In this document: piece by piece, positions 1 through 13,500 of the stretch
Numbering within the stretch: the first letter of the stretch is position 1
Layout: every line of letters begins with the position of its first letter
NCBI GenBank assembly: GCA_008477525.1
Contig: SPDT01000004.1
Location: 1,798,001 to 1,862,000 of the forward strand
Direction of reading: 5' to 3'
Source: Hypomyces perniciosus
Lineage: Eukaryota > Ascomycota > Sordariomycetes > Hypocreales > Hypocreaceae
Length of the DNA stretch: 64,000 nt
The notes under the pieces: generated by a model
Told to the model about the DNA's origin: nothing
Databases searched by the model: none
Seen by the model: the letters and a program-made list of their open reading frames with translations, nothing else
Translations under genes and position numbers: made by a program

Positions 1-1291
1 CTCCTCGATTGGAATTCCTCGTTGGCCAATGATGAATTGATGCCTGCCCCTCTGGATAGGCAGTTGATCGGTCTCGAGCTGTTTGTGCAACTCAGCTGCC
101 CGACGCTCAATTTCAGCTCGGACTCTCTGAACCGCTGCGCGGTCACCAGCAAGCAGAATATGCTCGTCATCGGCTCCAGCAGGCGCGAAGACAGGTCTTT
201 GTCCAGGGGCGGGGGCGACTGGTGCCGGTGCAGACGAGACAATTTGATGCGAGGGCACGCGGATTTGAACGCTGCTACTCTCTTCCAATGCCTGTGCCAG
301 AGAGTTCCGCGGTCCTGCGATGAAAGGATAAAAGACCGAAGGGATGCTGCGCACCTTGGTCTGAACATTTGCAGCTCGCTCACCAACAATCTTGTCGATT
401 TCCTTCTTAGCTGACGCGAGAGAAATTACGTTACCCTCCAGAAGCACCTCAACTTGTGCTTCATCATCATCATCGACGACTTGGTTGTCGTCGGACTTGG
501 GTATCTGGATCTTAGCGCCGGTCTTTTCCTGTAGGGCCTTGATCGTAGAGCCACCCTTGCCAATGATGTGTGCACGAGTAGATTGAGGGATAGCAACCTT
601 CAGAGTAGACTATAAACTGTTTAGTGATGGAGTGGCAACAAGCAGGTGCAACGCATACGTACCCTTGTTCCAATTTGCTGAACCAGGTCCTTAAGGGCCT
701 GTTGGGCAATTTCCGGAGGGCCAGTGGCTTCAAGCTTGACGCGGCCATTGGGCAATGCACTCATAGTAACGATGGCGCGAGACTTGCGATTGAAATCCTT
801 CAAGATGTCCGGCAACGGTCGCTTGAGCTGAGCGCGCGGTAGCATGTACTGCGGCTCAAGAACGTAGCTCTCCACATTTCGTCCAGGTATGAACATGGAC
901 GGAGCGGCAGCCTGAGACGGAGTCGCAATGCCCGATGCGGGAGTCGACGATCGAGATACACCGTTGGAGGCGCCGCCATTAGTGTTGCTCTTGGCGCCCC
1001 AGATGGGGGTGACATTCTGGCTCTTGCCCTTCGGAGCCCCGAGCTCGGGGAAAAGCTCATGCGATTGAGTATCGAGAGTTGCACCAGGTTGATGATTTCC
1101 TTTCTGCTTGCCAGCAGCCTTGGTGCTCGCAGGCGCAGCCCATGATCCAGATGCATCGTTGGCCGGCTGGGACGGCAAGTCCTCATCCTGGGCGTCCTCA
1201 ACAGTGACGTGGTGCTGCTGAAGCCGCTGGGCGACAGAGTCCTCGCCGCCATTGGCAATGCTAGCAGTAGAGATAGGCTCTGCGGATGCCA
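1..1291 (-). CDS. Vigilin/Scp160-type KH-domain RNA-binding protein (N-terminal part, cut by window edge)
   Basis: Minus-strand gene that starts at 1291 (MASAEPIS...) and runs out of the window at base 1. A 53-bp intron (610-662) separates the first exon from the second. The first exon gives a low-complexity Ser/Ala/Pro-rich N-terminus, an ELFPELG motif, and a divergent KH-like region (RPLPDILKDFNRKSRAIVTM). The second exon continues with a canonical KH core, HIIGKGGSTIKALQEKTGAK, which carries the RNA-binding GxxG loop, and a further KH region ending at IIGQRG near the edge. Fungal Scp160/vigilin proteins carry many KH repeats and bind mRNA on ER-associated polysomes; that role is inferred from family. 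A possible 5'UTR intron lies at 1363-1476 (GTGAGT donor, GCTAAC branch point). Only about a third of the protein is present, so the KH count cannot be given. The family call is quite safe, the orthology less so. Confidence 0.85.
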
Positions 1292-1362
1292 TTGTGAAGC
1301 TCGGTTCGAAAGCAGTTATACAGGTGGACAAGAATCAGCTGGGAAGGACGGGTCGACACCGC

Positions 1363-1476
1363 CTATCAATCCGGGTGTTAGCTTACCAAGGCGAGCAGCC
1401 ATTGAGGGTTCATATGTGTGCGAGAGGGGCGAGAGGAGCGAGAAAGATGCAGGAATAAGGTCAAGGTTAAACTCAC
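1363..1476 (-). other. Possible 5'UTR intron of the KH-domain gene
   Basis: On the minus strand a GTGAGT donor (ending at 1476), a GCTAAC branch-point match and a TAG acceptor (1363-1365) lie 72 bases or more upstream of the ATG at 1291. Leader introns are common in filamentous fungi. Only transcript data could confirm it. Confidence 0.4.
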
Positions 1477-4400
1477 CACACTGTGGGATATGTAAAGGAT
1501 AACACTATTATCCGTCAAACTTTCTTTGACAGCACACGAGTTCCGTGATCAGACGACGGGAAACAGTGTTGCTTTTTCTAGTCTGTGGTGTCTAGAACCT
1601 AGAACATGATGCAGACAACCAGCAGATGACGATTACCAGAAACCAGAGGGGAAAACCAGAAGAGAGGCGAGGGCCGGGCGAGTTGAAGCTGGAGCGTTGG
1701 AGATGGAGATGGGGAGTTGAGGGTGAGGTGGAAGTTTCTCCAGCTTTCTCTACGAAGCTCCCACGTACCAAGTACGGGCTGGCGTCCGCCGGCTTAGCTG
1801 GCCAACTGGCCAACAGGATTCCTGGAAATTGGAGGTACCGGAGCCACCGTGGCTCCAACAGACAGCGGCCCAATGGCCACCGAGACTTTTGGACGGAATC
1901 GCGTGACAGATCATGTGATTGCACATCATTGGCAAATGGACAGTCTCTCGCCGTAGTTGATGCTTTACGAGTACGAGTGGTATGCCAGCAAGACAACGTA
2001 CCCGTAATAACACCATGGTTTGGGCGGCTGTCGCAAAGCAATTCCTTCGACTTTGGAGTTGAAGAAGGCTTGGGACATGACCTGTGCAGCTCAGGTTCCC
2101 CTCTCTGCAATCAACCGAAAACTCAGCCATACATTCCTGAGCAGATATAAACCACCCCCAACATCCACTATGGCCAGCTAGAACGTGCTCAATCGCCCAA
2201 CGTCTTCTTCGGCCAACGTGTGTTCTTCTACCTGTAGGCTCGCCCGGGCCTGCGAAAGTCGGCCTCCAGAAGGGCGAGCCTAACTTTCTGTGCTCAACTC
2301 AACATCAGCACAAGTTGGGGTATCCCGGACCGCAATCAATCCATTATTATAATCGTCAAGCAGTTGTTGTGGCCAAGCACACATGTCTACTTCGTACGTC
2401 GCTATGAACGCCCGTCATCGATGGTAGTATCTATTCAGCCTCAGAGCCTGCAGATGCATGTGTTCCGGGCGCATGCTGTGACGCCTCTCCTGCAGGTACA
2501 GCGCATAAAGGAGGGAGGAGTCAGCCAGATCTCACGATGCACCGGTTCCTGACTGGCATTTGCAAGCGCCGAGGTACTATAGTTATACGAAGTGCCGTAT
2601 CGGGTTATTTTTCCTGCGACTTCAGGGAGACGTCCACTAATATCTGCATACAGAGAAAGCCATCAAGTCTTCCTCTACATGCTTCAACATGTGGATTGAG
2701 GGCATCCCGTAATCGGTGGCCCTCTGAATTTTATGCAAAAAACGAAACTGTTCAAGAATAGTATATAACAGGCCGCAACCTGACACTTGTAAACCAAGAA
2801 CTCTCGGCTGTCGATATCATACATAACTGTAGTAGGTAGTAATAGGGTTCCTCGGCATGATGGGCACGCGCAGTGGGTTCGGGTAGATGCAGGCCCAGAC
2901 AAGCGATGCTGTGGATGACGAACAAGCGAGGCATCCATAATGCGTGTGCCACTCGATGGGCTAGGGTACTATTTCCAGCGAAGGCCATAGGAAAGGGGCA
3001 CTTGCGTGATTAGTATGAACAATTCCCAGAGGCGTGGCATTTGGGTCTAACAGTCCAACACCGTGGCAGCATTCAACATGGCAGAGGTTGTACTTCATAC
3101 TCCACCGCAGCATCGCCTCCATTCAAGTTGATTCGAGGCCATTTCTTACTCGTAAACGCTGGCTTTAAAAAGCAACTGGTGGAGTGCCTTTTACTACGTG
3201 TTTGCCCTCAGCGGCCTGATTCAGAATCACTGGGCTTAAGGGGAGAGATGATTCGATGAATAGTACTTCGTACGGACTGCTCCATACAAGCACTACGTGG
3301 AAGAAATTGAGAAATTGCGTGGGATGGGAGTGGGGGTGTCTAAGACGGGCCCCCAGTGTCTTGAAACACCAAGACTCTTTGACTGTCCACTGCACTGCAA
3401 CAAATTAATGAGACGTGGCCCACGACGACTTTGGTTAGCGCTCGCTTCATTTAAGAAAGATGCTTTGCTTTATGTAAGGTACAGATATCTTATTTCCACC
3501 ATCAAGAGCGGCAGTACGAATAGGCTCGGACTACGAAGTAGTACTTCGTATCTTGTTGGGATTCTCACAGTTACTAGTACTCCGTATTTGTCCACGTAGT
3601 GTGCTGGATGCTATATATATCTTACCCCGTATTAATTGCGTAACTACGGATATGGATCGTACACGTCGAAAGAGAGGATAGTAACCCCTGAGGCTATCTG
3701 TACAACAATAGCACCATGAAATCCATTCCCCACTCAGATGCAAGACAGGACTAAGTGCGGGCGGGAATACGGACGACGGACAAGAATAGTACTAGCAATT
3801 ATTAGTAACAGGTGAGTGAGGTTGGCACCATCGCCTTTGCATTGTCTCATCAACAAAGGGACTCGTCAAAGCGGCCAACAATGGCACTCACTAATGGAGC
3901 AATAACGTGATTCTCTTTTCGGCATTTGTCCGTGCGAGAAAGCGTCGTAAAGTGATTCGGATACTGTTTTGTTTGCATGAGCGGCATTTTTTGGTCGGCT
4001 TCTGTTAATTAAAAGGGCCCTGTTGGTCTGCAAATCATCGGGATAGCTGGTTGATGCTGGACAGGTAGTCCCTGATCAGTGAAGATTCGCACGGGCACCT
4101 CGATGAGAGTACCCATTTTTCTCCCCTCGATCTCTAAAAAAAAAAGCAAAAAGCAAAACAACTTGAAAATAGACAATTGCAAGTTTCACAGAATATGTAC
4201 GAGCACAATGCGGCGCACTTGTATTTCGAGTCTTCGGTTTTATCACCATACTCATGCATTCTCTTAGTCTTCCGGCTTTCATTATGAGCGCCGTTATTAC
4301 TACTACATACTAGTAGTCCCTAGTATTCAGGCTCTCAGCCCACCAAACAAGCCACCAACCGCCTCCCCCTCCTTCATAACGCTCACCAATCTGGATTTAT

Positions 4401-5411
4401 CCACCATGTGCCCGCGCCCCATTTGCACTGTCTATCAGCCCAGGTCGACTCCGGCACCAGAGCGTGTCAGTGGTACGGGTACAACAGCAGGCGGGCACCA
4501 TTTGTGGCACCTTGTTGGATCCCACATGGCATCTCACAATCGATAATTCATCACAGACACTTTCATGCGGCTGTTCATTTGAACAGTCACTCACACGCAT
4601 TCACTCGCTTACCGTTTTTCTTTTGCCTTTGCCCGTTTTATTGTGATTACATATCATTCTTTCTTTCTTATTTTTTTTGGTGATTGTTTATTCCCTTTTC
4701 ACCCGCGGGCGTTCGAGTCAGCCTCCTCCCAATCAATCGGCCATCTACTCAATTAATTCATCAGCCAAAGATCGCCAGGCGTGTGCAGGTGCATGGTATG
4801 GTGCATGGTGCATGGTTGGCATTGCAAAAGCACTGCCGCCACACAGACAGTTGCAGGCGGAGAAGTCACTTGTACCACTACCCACTACACTACAACTGCT
4901 CTATCTACGAGTACCTTAGTAGTAGTGGTACCGTCTACGAGTACTTCGTACAGTGCTTCTTCACAACCAGCCCGCACTCGCGCGCCCCTCCTCAGGCCCG
5001 TGGACAATCTACGAGTACCATTATTACGGGGCCAGGCGTACAGGGAATAATACTAGACGAGAAAATTGAGGGTAAAGGAGAGGGAGAGCGAGCGCAGGAA
5101 ACAGGAAGCCTGTGAGTGGCCCCCGGCTGTTCCTAATAAGCTGTTCCCTGTGGCCGCTGTTTGGGCTTGCGACAGTATTCGAGCAGTCGAGGTGCGTGGT
5201 TCGCTGTGCTGAGCTGTGCTGTCCGCTTAAACCTCGAATTGGCTTTGTCTGTCTGCAACGGCTGGCCGCGCCTCTTCCCCTTCTCACACACCTGCTGCGA
5301 CCAGACCAGGACCGGCCAGACCGGACCCTCTGCAGGCTGAGACCGTCTTAGGTAAAGGTGCGTACTCACACGGATACCTATCACCTATCTATACCTATAC
5401 GTATCCGTATC
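1477..5411. other. 3.9-kb divergent intergenic region upstream of the KH-domain gene and the STE20 kinase
   Basis: No convincing coding sequence was seen on either strand. Open frames here are short and show no family signature. The two flanking genes diverge, so both promoters lie inside. The part from about 4340 to 5400 is pyrimidine-rich, with several short upstream ATGs, and is likely the long leader and promoter of the kinase. Short palindromic motifs of the TACTTCGTA/TACGAAGTA type occur near 3265, 3532-3550, 3578 and 4940. Confidence 0.6.
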
Positions 5412-8221
5412 ATGGACAGCCAAGGTCAGCCTTTCAACGGCAATTCTCAGCGTCGCAAACTCGTCAAGAGGCCCCCCTCCCACCAACAACACCACCACCA
5501 CCAATACACTCGATCCTCAGCCGGCTTCGACGCTGGTGGCGGCCCCTCGCCCTTCGACGCCCAATCTCTCGACAGCAAAAGCAGCTCCCACAGCCTGCGG
5601 CGAGCCCCCAGCGCTCCGCCCGTCCGGTCGACCACCTCAAACGCGTCCAACGGCTCTTCGTCGCCTCGACTGCAGCACCCCCCGAGTTTCCAGCAGCGAT
5701 CGAATGTGTCGCCGGCGTTGCATCAGGGCGAATTCAGTGCCTCCCACCCCAACACCGCCCTGCCGCTTCGCGCCAACCGCTACCGTCTTTCCGATCCCAA
5801 TCAGCATCGTCGCTTTGACCAGCACCACCAGCGAGACACCCACGACGACCTCATCGGCGCACCATTCGACGGCACTGCCATCTTGAACCGCATCGAGTCC
5901 ACTAAGCACGCAAGTCCCCCGCCGCAGCCGCAGCCATCGCGTTGGCACGCCCCTCAGCTCGTCAAGGCCAACACCGATCCTCGTTTGGCCAAACCGGGCC
6001 TTCGCTCATCGGTGAGCTACAGCACCATGGACTCCTCCGTGTTAGAAAAGCCTCAAGGGGGCCGGCTAGTAGAGAATCCCCTGGCGAGTCCGAAGCGCTA
6101 TTCTGACGAGGGGAAGGAATCCAAGAGCAGTATACGAAAGAAGTCTGGCTTCTCCGGCCTGGTCAGCAGCTTGGTGGGATCACAGAAGAAGCCCGTCATC
6201 TCTGCACCCGAGAATCCAGTTCACGTAACGCACGTGGGATACGATAGCACCACCGGCCAATTTACAGTCAGTCCCGTCTCCAGCGTCTCGGCGATGCACC
6301 ACTCCCACTCTCTAGATGCCGATGCTAACCTTAAAATTAGGGCCTACCGAAAGAATGGCAACGACTGATTAACGAGAGTGGGATTTCAGAGAAGGAGAGG
6401 CGGGAGAACCCTCAAACTATGGTTGATATTCTGCAGTTTTATAAAGAAACAACCGAGCGGCCACCCGAAGACCAAGTCCTCGAGAAATTCCACAACGCTG
6501 GAAACCCCGAGAACCGGCAGTATGCTCTGGCAACGTCCCCAAACATGTATCCCACAAACTACTTTGGTACGTCTACCGGGTCTTCTGTCCTCGATTGTTA
6601 CGGTATCTCACAATTAATCAAAGGGAGCTTTGAGAATCCCCGAGCACCACCTCCCGTCCCTGCTGGCAGGGGCCAAACTCCGACAGCAGCCAAGGACATT
6701 ATGCCCAGTCGTCCGGCACCAAAGCCTCCTGTCAGCATGAATAACAGGCCGGCACCCCAGGGCACATATACGACGAAAGACTCTGGCATTGGCATGTCCC
6801 AGCCTATTGATGATTCTGGTATTTACAATCAGTCCCAAGAGAATACTACCCATATGCTCCCAGAGGAGCACCGATCGAGATCCAATTCGCGCTCCAATGG
6901 GCTAGCACCTTTCAGTCCGCAGACTCCTCAGCTTAGCCAGGCCGCACAAGCTACCGCCTATCAGCAACAGTTGATGCAGCAACAGCAAGAACAAGCCTTG
7001 GCGCAGGCACAAGCAGCCATGTCGGGCCAACTCAGCCGAGCTTCAAGCAAGAGCCAAGCGCCGCAGCATGCACCTGCTCCCGTAGCGCAAGCTGCCGCAG
7101 GGTACGGTCGACCCGCCGAGGCAAATGGCCAAAACGCACAACGTCAGCAGGCAACTCCAAGCGCTGTTCCTGGGGCAAGGCCAAGACAGCGAACACGACA
7201 AAGCAACGGAATCGATGTGGTAGCATCACTCAAGAGGATATGCAGCGAAGGTGACCCTCGAGAGATCTTCAGGGGCTTCAACAAGATTGGACAAGGTGCT
7301 TCTGGCGGAGTATACACCGGTCACGAGCGAGGCACCAATCGACTAGTCGCCATCAAACAGATGAATCTGGAGCAGCAGCCGAAGAAGGATCTTATCATCA
7401 ACGAAATCCTGGTCATGAAGGACAGCTCGCATCCTAACATTGTCAACTTTATTGACAGCTATCTCACAGGTGGCGAGTTGTGGGTTGTCATGGAGTTTAT
7501 GGAGGGTGGAAGCCTCACGGATGTCGTCACCTTTAATATCATGACGGAGGGCCAGATCGCGTCGGTTTGCAGGGAGGCGTTGAAGGGACTTCAGCACCTG
7601 CATTCCAAGGGCGTCATTCACCGTGATATCAAGTCAGACAACATCCTTTTGTCCAATGAGGGCAACATTAAGCTGAGTGAGTTGCCCCCAAATGCTTTCA
7701 ATAATATCCTACTGACACTGTGTAGCCGATTTCGGTTTCTGCGCAACCATCAACGAGGCGCAGAACAAGCGTACAACCATGGTTGGAACTCCGTATTGGA
7801 TGGCACCGGAAGTGGTCACACGGAAGGAATATGGCCGCAAAGTCGACATTTGGTCTCTTGGGATCATGGCGATTGAAATGATCGAGGGCGAGCCGCCGTA
7901 TCTGACCGAGTCACCACTCCGCGCGCTGTGGCTCATCGCTACCAACGGGACGCCACAAATCAAGAACGAGAACGAACTTTCACCCGCATTCAAAGATTTC
8001 TTGTACTTTGCCTTGAAGGTTGATCCTGAGAAACGAGCCAGCGCCCATGATCTACTCAGGGTAAGTTTTCTTTGTCCTGCCCGCACGATTTGATGGACAG
8101 CGTTGCTAATGACCTCCCCCAGCATGAATTTATGAAACTATGCGTCGATTTGTCACAATTATCACCCCTAGTTCGGGCCGCTCGAGAACAGAGAGCTAAA
8201 GAAAAGGCTCGGAAGGCTTAA
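5412..8221 (+). CDS. ste20: STE20/PAK-family serine/threonine kinase with CRIB domain
   Basis: Five exons with introns at 6267-6340, 6567-6623, 7677-7725 and 8061-8122 give a protein of about 855 residues. The ATG at 5412 (MDSQGQ) was chosen because the upstream in-frame ATG at 5358 adds only 18 unlikely residues. The order is: a disordered His/Pro/Ser-rich N-terminus; a CRIB Rho-GTPase-binding motif near residues 263-285 ([16 protein letters not shown]), its end coded at the exon 1/2 junction; a Pro/Gln-rich linker; then a kinase domain from about 575. Visible kinase motifs are the glycine loop [26 protein letters not shown] (codon split by intron 3) and GTPYWMAPE. The C-terminal tail has [12 protein letters not shown], matching the Gbeta-binding motif of yeast Ste20. 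No PH domain is visible, which argues for Ste20 rather than Cla4. By family it acts downstream of Cdc42 in pheromone/filamentation MAPK signalling and polarity. Confidence 0.93.
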
Positions 8222-9484
8222 AGATTTGGCCTTATTTTTTTACGGTTTTTTTTTGCGTCTATGGCCTCTTAGCAATTAGAGGCCCCTTGCTGTGGATGGA
8301 TAGGGGGGGGTGCAGGGCATATTCTTGTGTAGGTAATGGAGAGAGGGGGGGCCCGTGTATCTAGACGTGCCGTCTCTTGCTTGCATGTCACAAAATTTCA
8401 CGGCATGAATCTAGCACGTTTGAAAAAGAAGACTCATTTTAATAAGTGAATAAATAAGCTGGCTCATCTTTTGATGATTCATTTGCTTGGCTTGAAATGA
8501 AAGGATGATGCGGTAATGCATGAAGAACGCCAAAATATCTAATTATGACATCCTGAATTTGAGTGAAACTGCTCCAGCTACGAAGTACTATCAAGTACAC
8601 TCACTACCTGCAAAAATCTCACAATCGGCATCCCGCTTGAAGCAGCATATTCCCATTGGTGGAAACCGCAACGGCCTCCTCGGTCTTTGGTTTGCCCAGG
8701 CAAACGCCTAGCCCTGTTCAAAAGCGGCGTGGAGTTTTTTTTTGTTTTCCCTGCGGTGACGCCCAAGTACTGCGCAAAAGGGTTAGCTAACAATGGGTTG
8801 GTTGGTTCTCGGATGAAGAGTTGGTTGGTTTGATCTGTTGGGCCGAGTCGAGTCGAGTACTGCTGTAATAGGTTAGGCTGGATAAAGGTTCTGCCAAGAC
8901 AAGAGGGCGCCTCAAAGGTTCATCCATGGTAGAAAGTTAGAAAGCGCAATACGAAGTACTTCGTAGAGCCAACACGTATTATCTCAGTCACATATCAGTC
9001 ACGGAGCAATGGATTTTGGAAACCGACAAGTGAAAATGGTAAAAGGCATTTTAAGCCGTTCATTAAGATTTTGTTCTCTCCCCAGGCTGTCTTCAGCACT
9101 GGGCCATGGTTTCGTCTAAAAAAATCTCTACCCTCCATTTCATCGCACGACATCTATTCCCTGTATGCATCTCTGGCCCTCTGGACCCCGACCAGCAGAG
9201 CAGATCCTGAACTCCGAACGAGAAAATAAAATAAAGAATCATGTGCGTTTTGGTCGCAATGAAACAATATGATCAAAAATAGAAAAAGGCGTAAGTGTAG
9301 CTGTACGGGCCCGTACCAAACCCCCCTTTTGATAAAGCGTGCTGCCCTCCAGATTTCATCACTAGATCGAATGCGAAAAATGATTCGATGCTTCCGAAAC
9401 TCCTATGCGTGTCGCTTTCATTGCAGTATTAGGTGTTGTGGAAAGCAATGATGCAATGTACCGCAAATAGCTGAGATTGACTCT
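8222..9484. other. Intergenic region between two convergent genes
   Basis: Holds the 3' ends of the STE20 kinase gene and of the dehydrogenase gene. T-rich and G-rich short runs follow the kinase stop codon (8227-8350). Motifs of the TACGAAGTAC type lie at about 8580 and 8950. No coding sequence was recognised. Confidence 0.6.
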
Positions 9485-10579
9485 CTAGTAGCAAGAGTAG
9501 CCACCGTCGATGATGACGTTGGAGCCAGTCATGAAGTTGGAAGAGTCAGAGGCGAGGAAGACGCAGAGGCCGTTGAGCTCGTCAACGGCACCCAGGCGGT
9601 CCTGGGGAGTCAGGGACTTCCAGATCTTCTTCTGGGCCTCAAGGGCAGGGACTCGGTTCAGAGCAGTGTCCATGTAACCAGGGGAGATGCAGTTGACACG
9701 GATCTTATACTTGGCCCACTCAGCGGCAATGGACTTGCCGAACTGGATGACACCAGCCTTAGAGGCGTTGTAGCAGCTCTGCTCCTGGGGGTAGTTGACA
9801 ATGGAGCCAGACATGGAGGCAACAAGGATGATGCTACCGGGCTTGCCAGCGGCCATCATGGAACGGCCAACAGCCTGGGACATGAGGAAGGAACCAGTAA
9901 GGTTGATGTCGATAAGACGACGGAACATGGCGGGGTCATAGGTCTCAGCCTTGATGTTGGAGTCGGCAATACCGGCGGCATTGACCAGGACGTCAGGGGT
10001 ACCGTAGAGCTCCACAACGGAGTCAACGGCAGCATTGATGGCGGCACCATCACGGACATCGACCTTGAAGAAAGAGACAGGGAGGCCAGACTTCTGGTGC
10101 AGCTCGGCAGCAGAGGCATCGCCCAGCTCCTGGTTGGCGTCGAAGATGATGATGGCCTTAGCACCGGCCTCAGCACAGGCGCGGGCCATATGGTTACCCA
10201 GACCACGGGCACCACCGGTGACGATGATGACCTTGTTGTAGACGCTCATGCTCTTCAGGGTGTGAGGCATAGACTCGTAGACCTTCTTGGACAGGGGCTC
10301 AACCTCCTCGCGCTCGACGGGAGCAGGGCTGTCGTAGGGGACCTTGGCGGCGCCCTCGGGGACCTGGAGGGTCTGCTTGTCGCCCTGGCCAGCGCCATAG
10401 ACGGTAACGGGGACCTCCTTCTCACGGACAACGCTCTTCTTATTGGCGGTGTCGGTGACACGGTTGGCGCGGGAGACGGAGAAGAAGCGAGCGGCATTGC
10501 TAGGAGCAGCAACGCGAGAGGCGGCAGTGATGTTGGCAGTGCGGGAGAGCCGCAGCATGTTTCGAGCTGGGAAAGACAT
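9485..10579 (-). CDS. Short-chain dehydrogenase/reductase with mitochondrial presequence (D-arabinitol/sorbitol-type)
   Basis: Intronless minus-strand gene coding for 364 residues from the ATG at 10579. The first 40 residues (MSFPARNMLRLSRTANITAA...) are rich in Arg, Ser and Ala with few acids, like a mitochondrial targeting peptide. About 80 further residues precede the catalytic domain, unusually long for a classical SDR of about 250 residues. The Rossmann motif TGGARGLG is near residue 122, the NAAG motif follows, and the catalytic Ser (SMSGS) and YNASK pair are present, as is the SPGYMDT loop. The third-base C/G codon preference is strong, suggesting high expression. Fungal members with this layout are annotated as D-arabinitol 2-dehydrogenase or NADP-mannitol/sorbose reductase; the exact polyol cannot be told from sequence alone. 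Confidence 0.85.
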   Translation of the reverse strand: MSFPARNMLRLSRTANITAASRVAAPSNAARFFSVSRANRVTDTANKKSVVREKEVPVTVYGAGQGDKQTLQVPEGAAKVPYDSPAPVEREEVEPLSKKVYESMPHTLKSMSVYNKVIIVTGGARGLGNHMARACAEAGAKAIIIFDANQELGDASAAELHQKSGLPVSFFKVDVRDGAAINAAVDSVVELYGTPDVLVNAAGIADSNIKAETYDPAMFRRLIDINLTGSFLMSQAVGRSMMAAGKPGSIILVASMSGSIVNYPQEQSCYNASKAGVIQFGKSIAAEWAKYKIRVNCISPGYMDTALNRVPALEAQKKIWKSLTPQDRLGAVDELNGLCVFLASDSSNFMTGSNVIIDGGYSCY

Positions 10580-13500
10580 TGTGACTGGTATGAGGGGGGA
10601 GAGGATGAAAAGGGGAGAAGATTCGTCTGGCGAAGGTGTCTTCTAGAGGATGTAGGAGGAGAGATTGGGTATCTTTGTGCGGCGACGGGCTGTCTTCTGC
10701 TTGCAGGAGGGAGACGAAGATGAGGAAGAGACGTGGTATGAGGAGAGAAGAAGAGCTCCCGAAGAATGTCGAGGCGTGTCTTGATATAGGATTTCAGGCC
10801 CAGGGCAGTGGTGAAGGGGTTCTAGACCCTGGAAGCCCCCCCGACGCGCCAAGCGTTATGTTCCAGTGGATACAGGCACTAGTGGTACTGCATGCAGTGG
10901 GGTTTCAGTGGATTTCAGTGGGCTGCAAATCTGGGTCGCAGGCGGCGCTGGAGGCGCGTGGGTTGGCTGTGGAACTTGTGCGGCTACTGCATGCACTAAA
11001 AGCTTAGTGTGGCGGGATGTCCGGCACCGACGGCTTAGGTGAATTAAAAGGAAAAAGAGCAGCGAGGCGCTATTATGCCTGTCTAAACTGATTCATTCAT
11101 TGGGGGTGAGAGACAGAGGGAGTGGCAGTGTGAGTGGTGTGAGTGGTGTGAGTGACAGCTGTGCCAGGGTAGCCTGTTTCCGGAGCGCAACATTCACCCC
11201 CAAACAAAGGGCCATTGGGCGGCCATCAAGGGGCGAGACTGTTCGGAGAGCATTGATGGGAATGCACAAGGTGGGTTTGCCGCGCAAATCATTCTTCATC
11301 CATCACTGCTATTGGCACTGAGTCCTTCGATAAAATTCTTTGATGGTGGCAAGCCAAGCGAGTCGTGTGTTCCCTGTGGATAATTTTTATGGGCGTGTGA
11401 CGAAAGGCTCTGCCGATTCCTACTCCTCCTTGCAACGACGGCTGGCCCGAGCCCAGATTTGTTTGACGGAATCTGCCCGGATCCGCATTGTCGATCTAGT
11501 GAGATTGTGAGATTCAAAGAGAGGGAAAAAAGGAGATGACAGATGTGCTCCTCCCAGCGGAGTTGGATGATATCAGATGTCCACGCAGTGTGTCCACCTC
11601 AGAGAATATCATCTTCGTCACGGAATACGAACATCTTGGCATTTAAGAACGTCTACGAAGTACGGAGTGGCTTTGTCACCGACTCTGCATTTTGATAGGA
11701 TCTACAGTGGCACGATGCCCAGGAGAGGTAGGGCTGGTCGCGGAGCTTTTTTCCTTTCAATTGATGACAGCCTGACAACGTGGTGTGGTGGGTGGTGTTG
11801 TGGCGAAAGCAGACACCCAACTCGCCTACGAGCGTATCTAGAATTAGAAATCACAGATCCCAGCCGCGCTGGCGTCGCCGCGCGTCGGATCCGAGCTCTC
11901 AAAGGCAAAAACTGGGGTTATGGTTGTGATGCAGGATTGGTTCTACAAGCATACTCGTACATAGGTACGAGTAGGTATGGAACAAGATTAAGCAGTGGTC
12001 TTCTGTCCATCTGATGATTCTCGGCACAATAAAACCACAATCCAAGATGCTACGGGTACACAATGCTACACGGGAAAAAAAGAAAAAAAAGACAAAGCAT
12101 TTACCGTCAGGGGAAATCTGTACCCAGAACTCGTAAAGACAACAGCCACTCTGTGTGCAAGGGAGGGAGTGTGCAAAGTGTGCATTTCCCTACTCGTATG
12201 CCACACACCCCGATGTCCGGAGCCGCAGGAACGCGGATGTCTCAGCTGACCTCTCCAGAACACACGGCGCGCTATTCTGACAGAGCCATGACTGCTACTA
12301 CGAAGTACTTGTTCGCGAGACCTAATTAGGGGGTTCAGCTAGCAGATGCGATGGCTGGCAACTCGTAATCGCAATAATAGCCTCCTGCCGATTCCCTTGC
12401 GAGTACTCTGTAGGTTCGGAACGCATAACAGAGTTATTACAGCCGAGCCGAGGCTTACAAACGGGCACTTGGGGCAGTCTTAGGCAATAGTAGGAAAGTT
12501 ACGTGAGACAATGGCATTCGCAGGCCCTGGGAAGAGCCGACCGATATCGCTGCATGTTGGCGCCTGAAGCTACTATTTGGCATACCTCTGCTGCTACATT
12601 GCCGCTGTACCGCACATAAAGAACGGCTGCGCAGACACGGCGCCCAACCAGGCCGCCACTCTCGCATTGATCTCTATTTGTCCATTGAAGCGAGGCCTCG
12701 AAGCTTGGGGCTTCAAGCTTTCAAGGAGGGTGTGTCGATGCTACCTGCATGAGCATCAGCTCGGCTACTGGCTTGCGCAGTTCGCAGCCTTTTTTTTTTC
12801 CTTCTCCCCCTCCTCTCTTGGAGGTTGGAGCTCTGCCCAAGCTCTGCTGCTCCTCTGCAGGAGGCGCGCGTGGGGGCTTTTGGGGAGTGTTCTGCGTCTG
12901 TGGTTCCTGGTTTGGCTTCAAAAGGAGTGAGATGTGGCGCTGACCAGCGCGGTCTTGGCGTCGAGACTAGGAGTAACGGGCCTGGTCCATGTCTCGCTTG
13001 AATTTTTATGTTGAATTGCGGAGTAGGGAGGGAGTGCTTCGTGCGACAACGAGATGCTAACCTGCGGATGAACAACCACCTAGGCCGCGAGACGAGTCGA
13101 GGATTGGTCAACCAGCACAATAAGGTTCCTCGTTATATGTTGTACTCGTACTTCGTAGAGGCGGCTCGTATTACTCACAGTCGAAGGGCGCTTTACTACA
13201 CAAACTCAAAAGGCTTGCTCGGCTGCTTCCGAGAACCTTCGTTGGGCAGCGTTGCAACAGACAGACGAGTGAGCCTGATGGAGGCAAGGCTTTGTGATAG
13301 GTAGGAGTGGATGGTTGACCTCACCCGTTGGGAATAAGCGCCCGTCTTCTATCAGTGTGACAGCCAAAGGATGCATAGCATGAGCTGAAGTGACGAGCAA
13401 TGCAACTGGATAACTGCCCAGGATGAAGATGGTGAGGTGATATCTTGGGCATGGTGGTGGTGTCAGATGGCGCGGCCATCATCCCACCCATCAACTCCAG

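Noticed and set aside
5358..5411. Upstream ATG of the STE20 kinase
   Set aside because: It adds only 18 residues of repeat-like sequence; the ATG at 5412 fits better.
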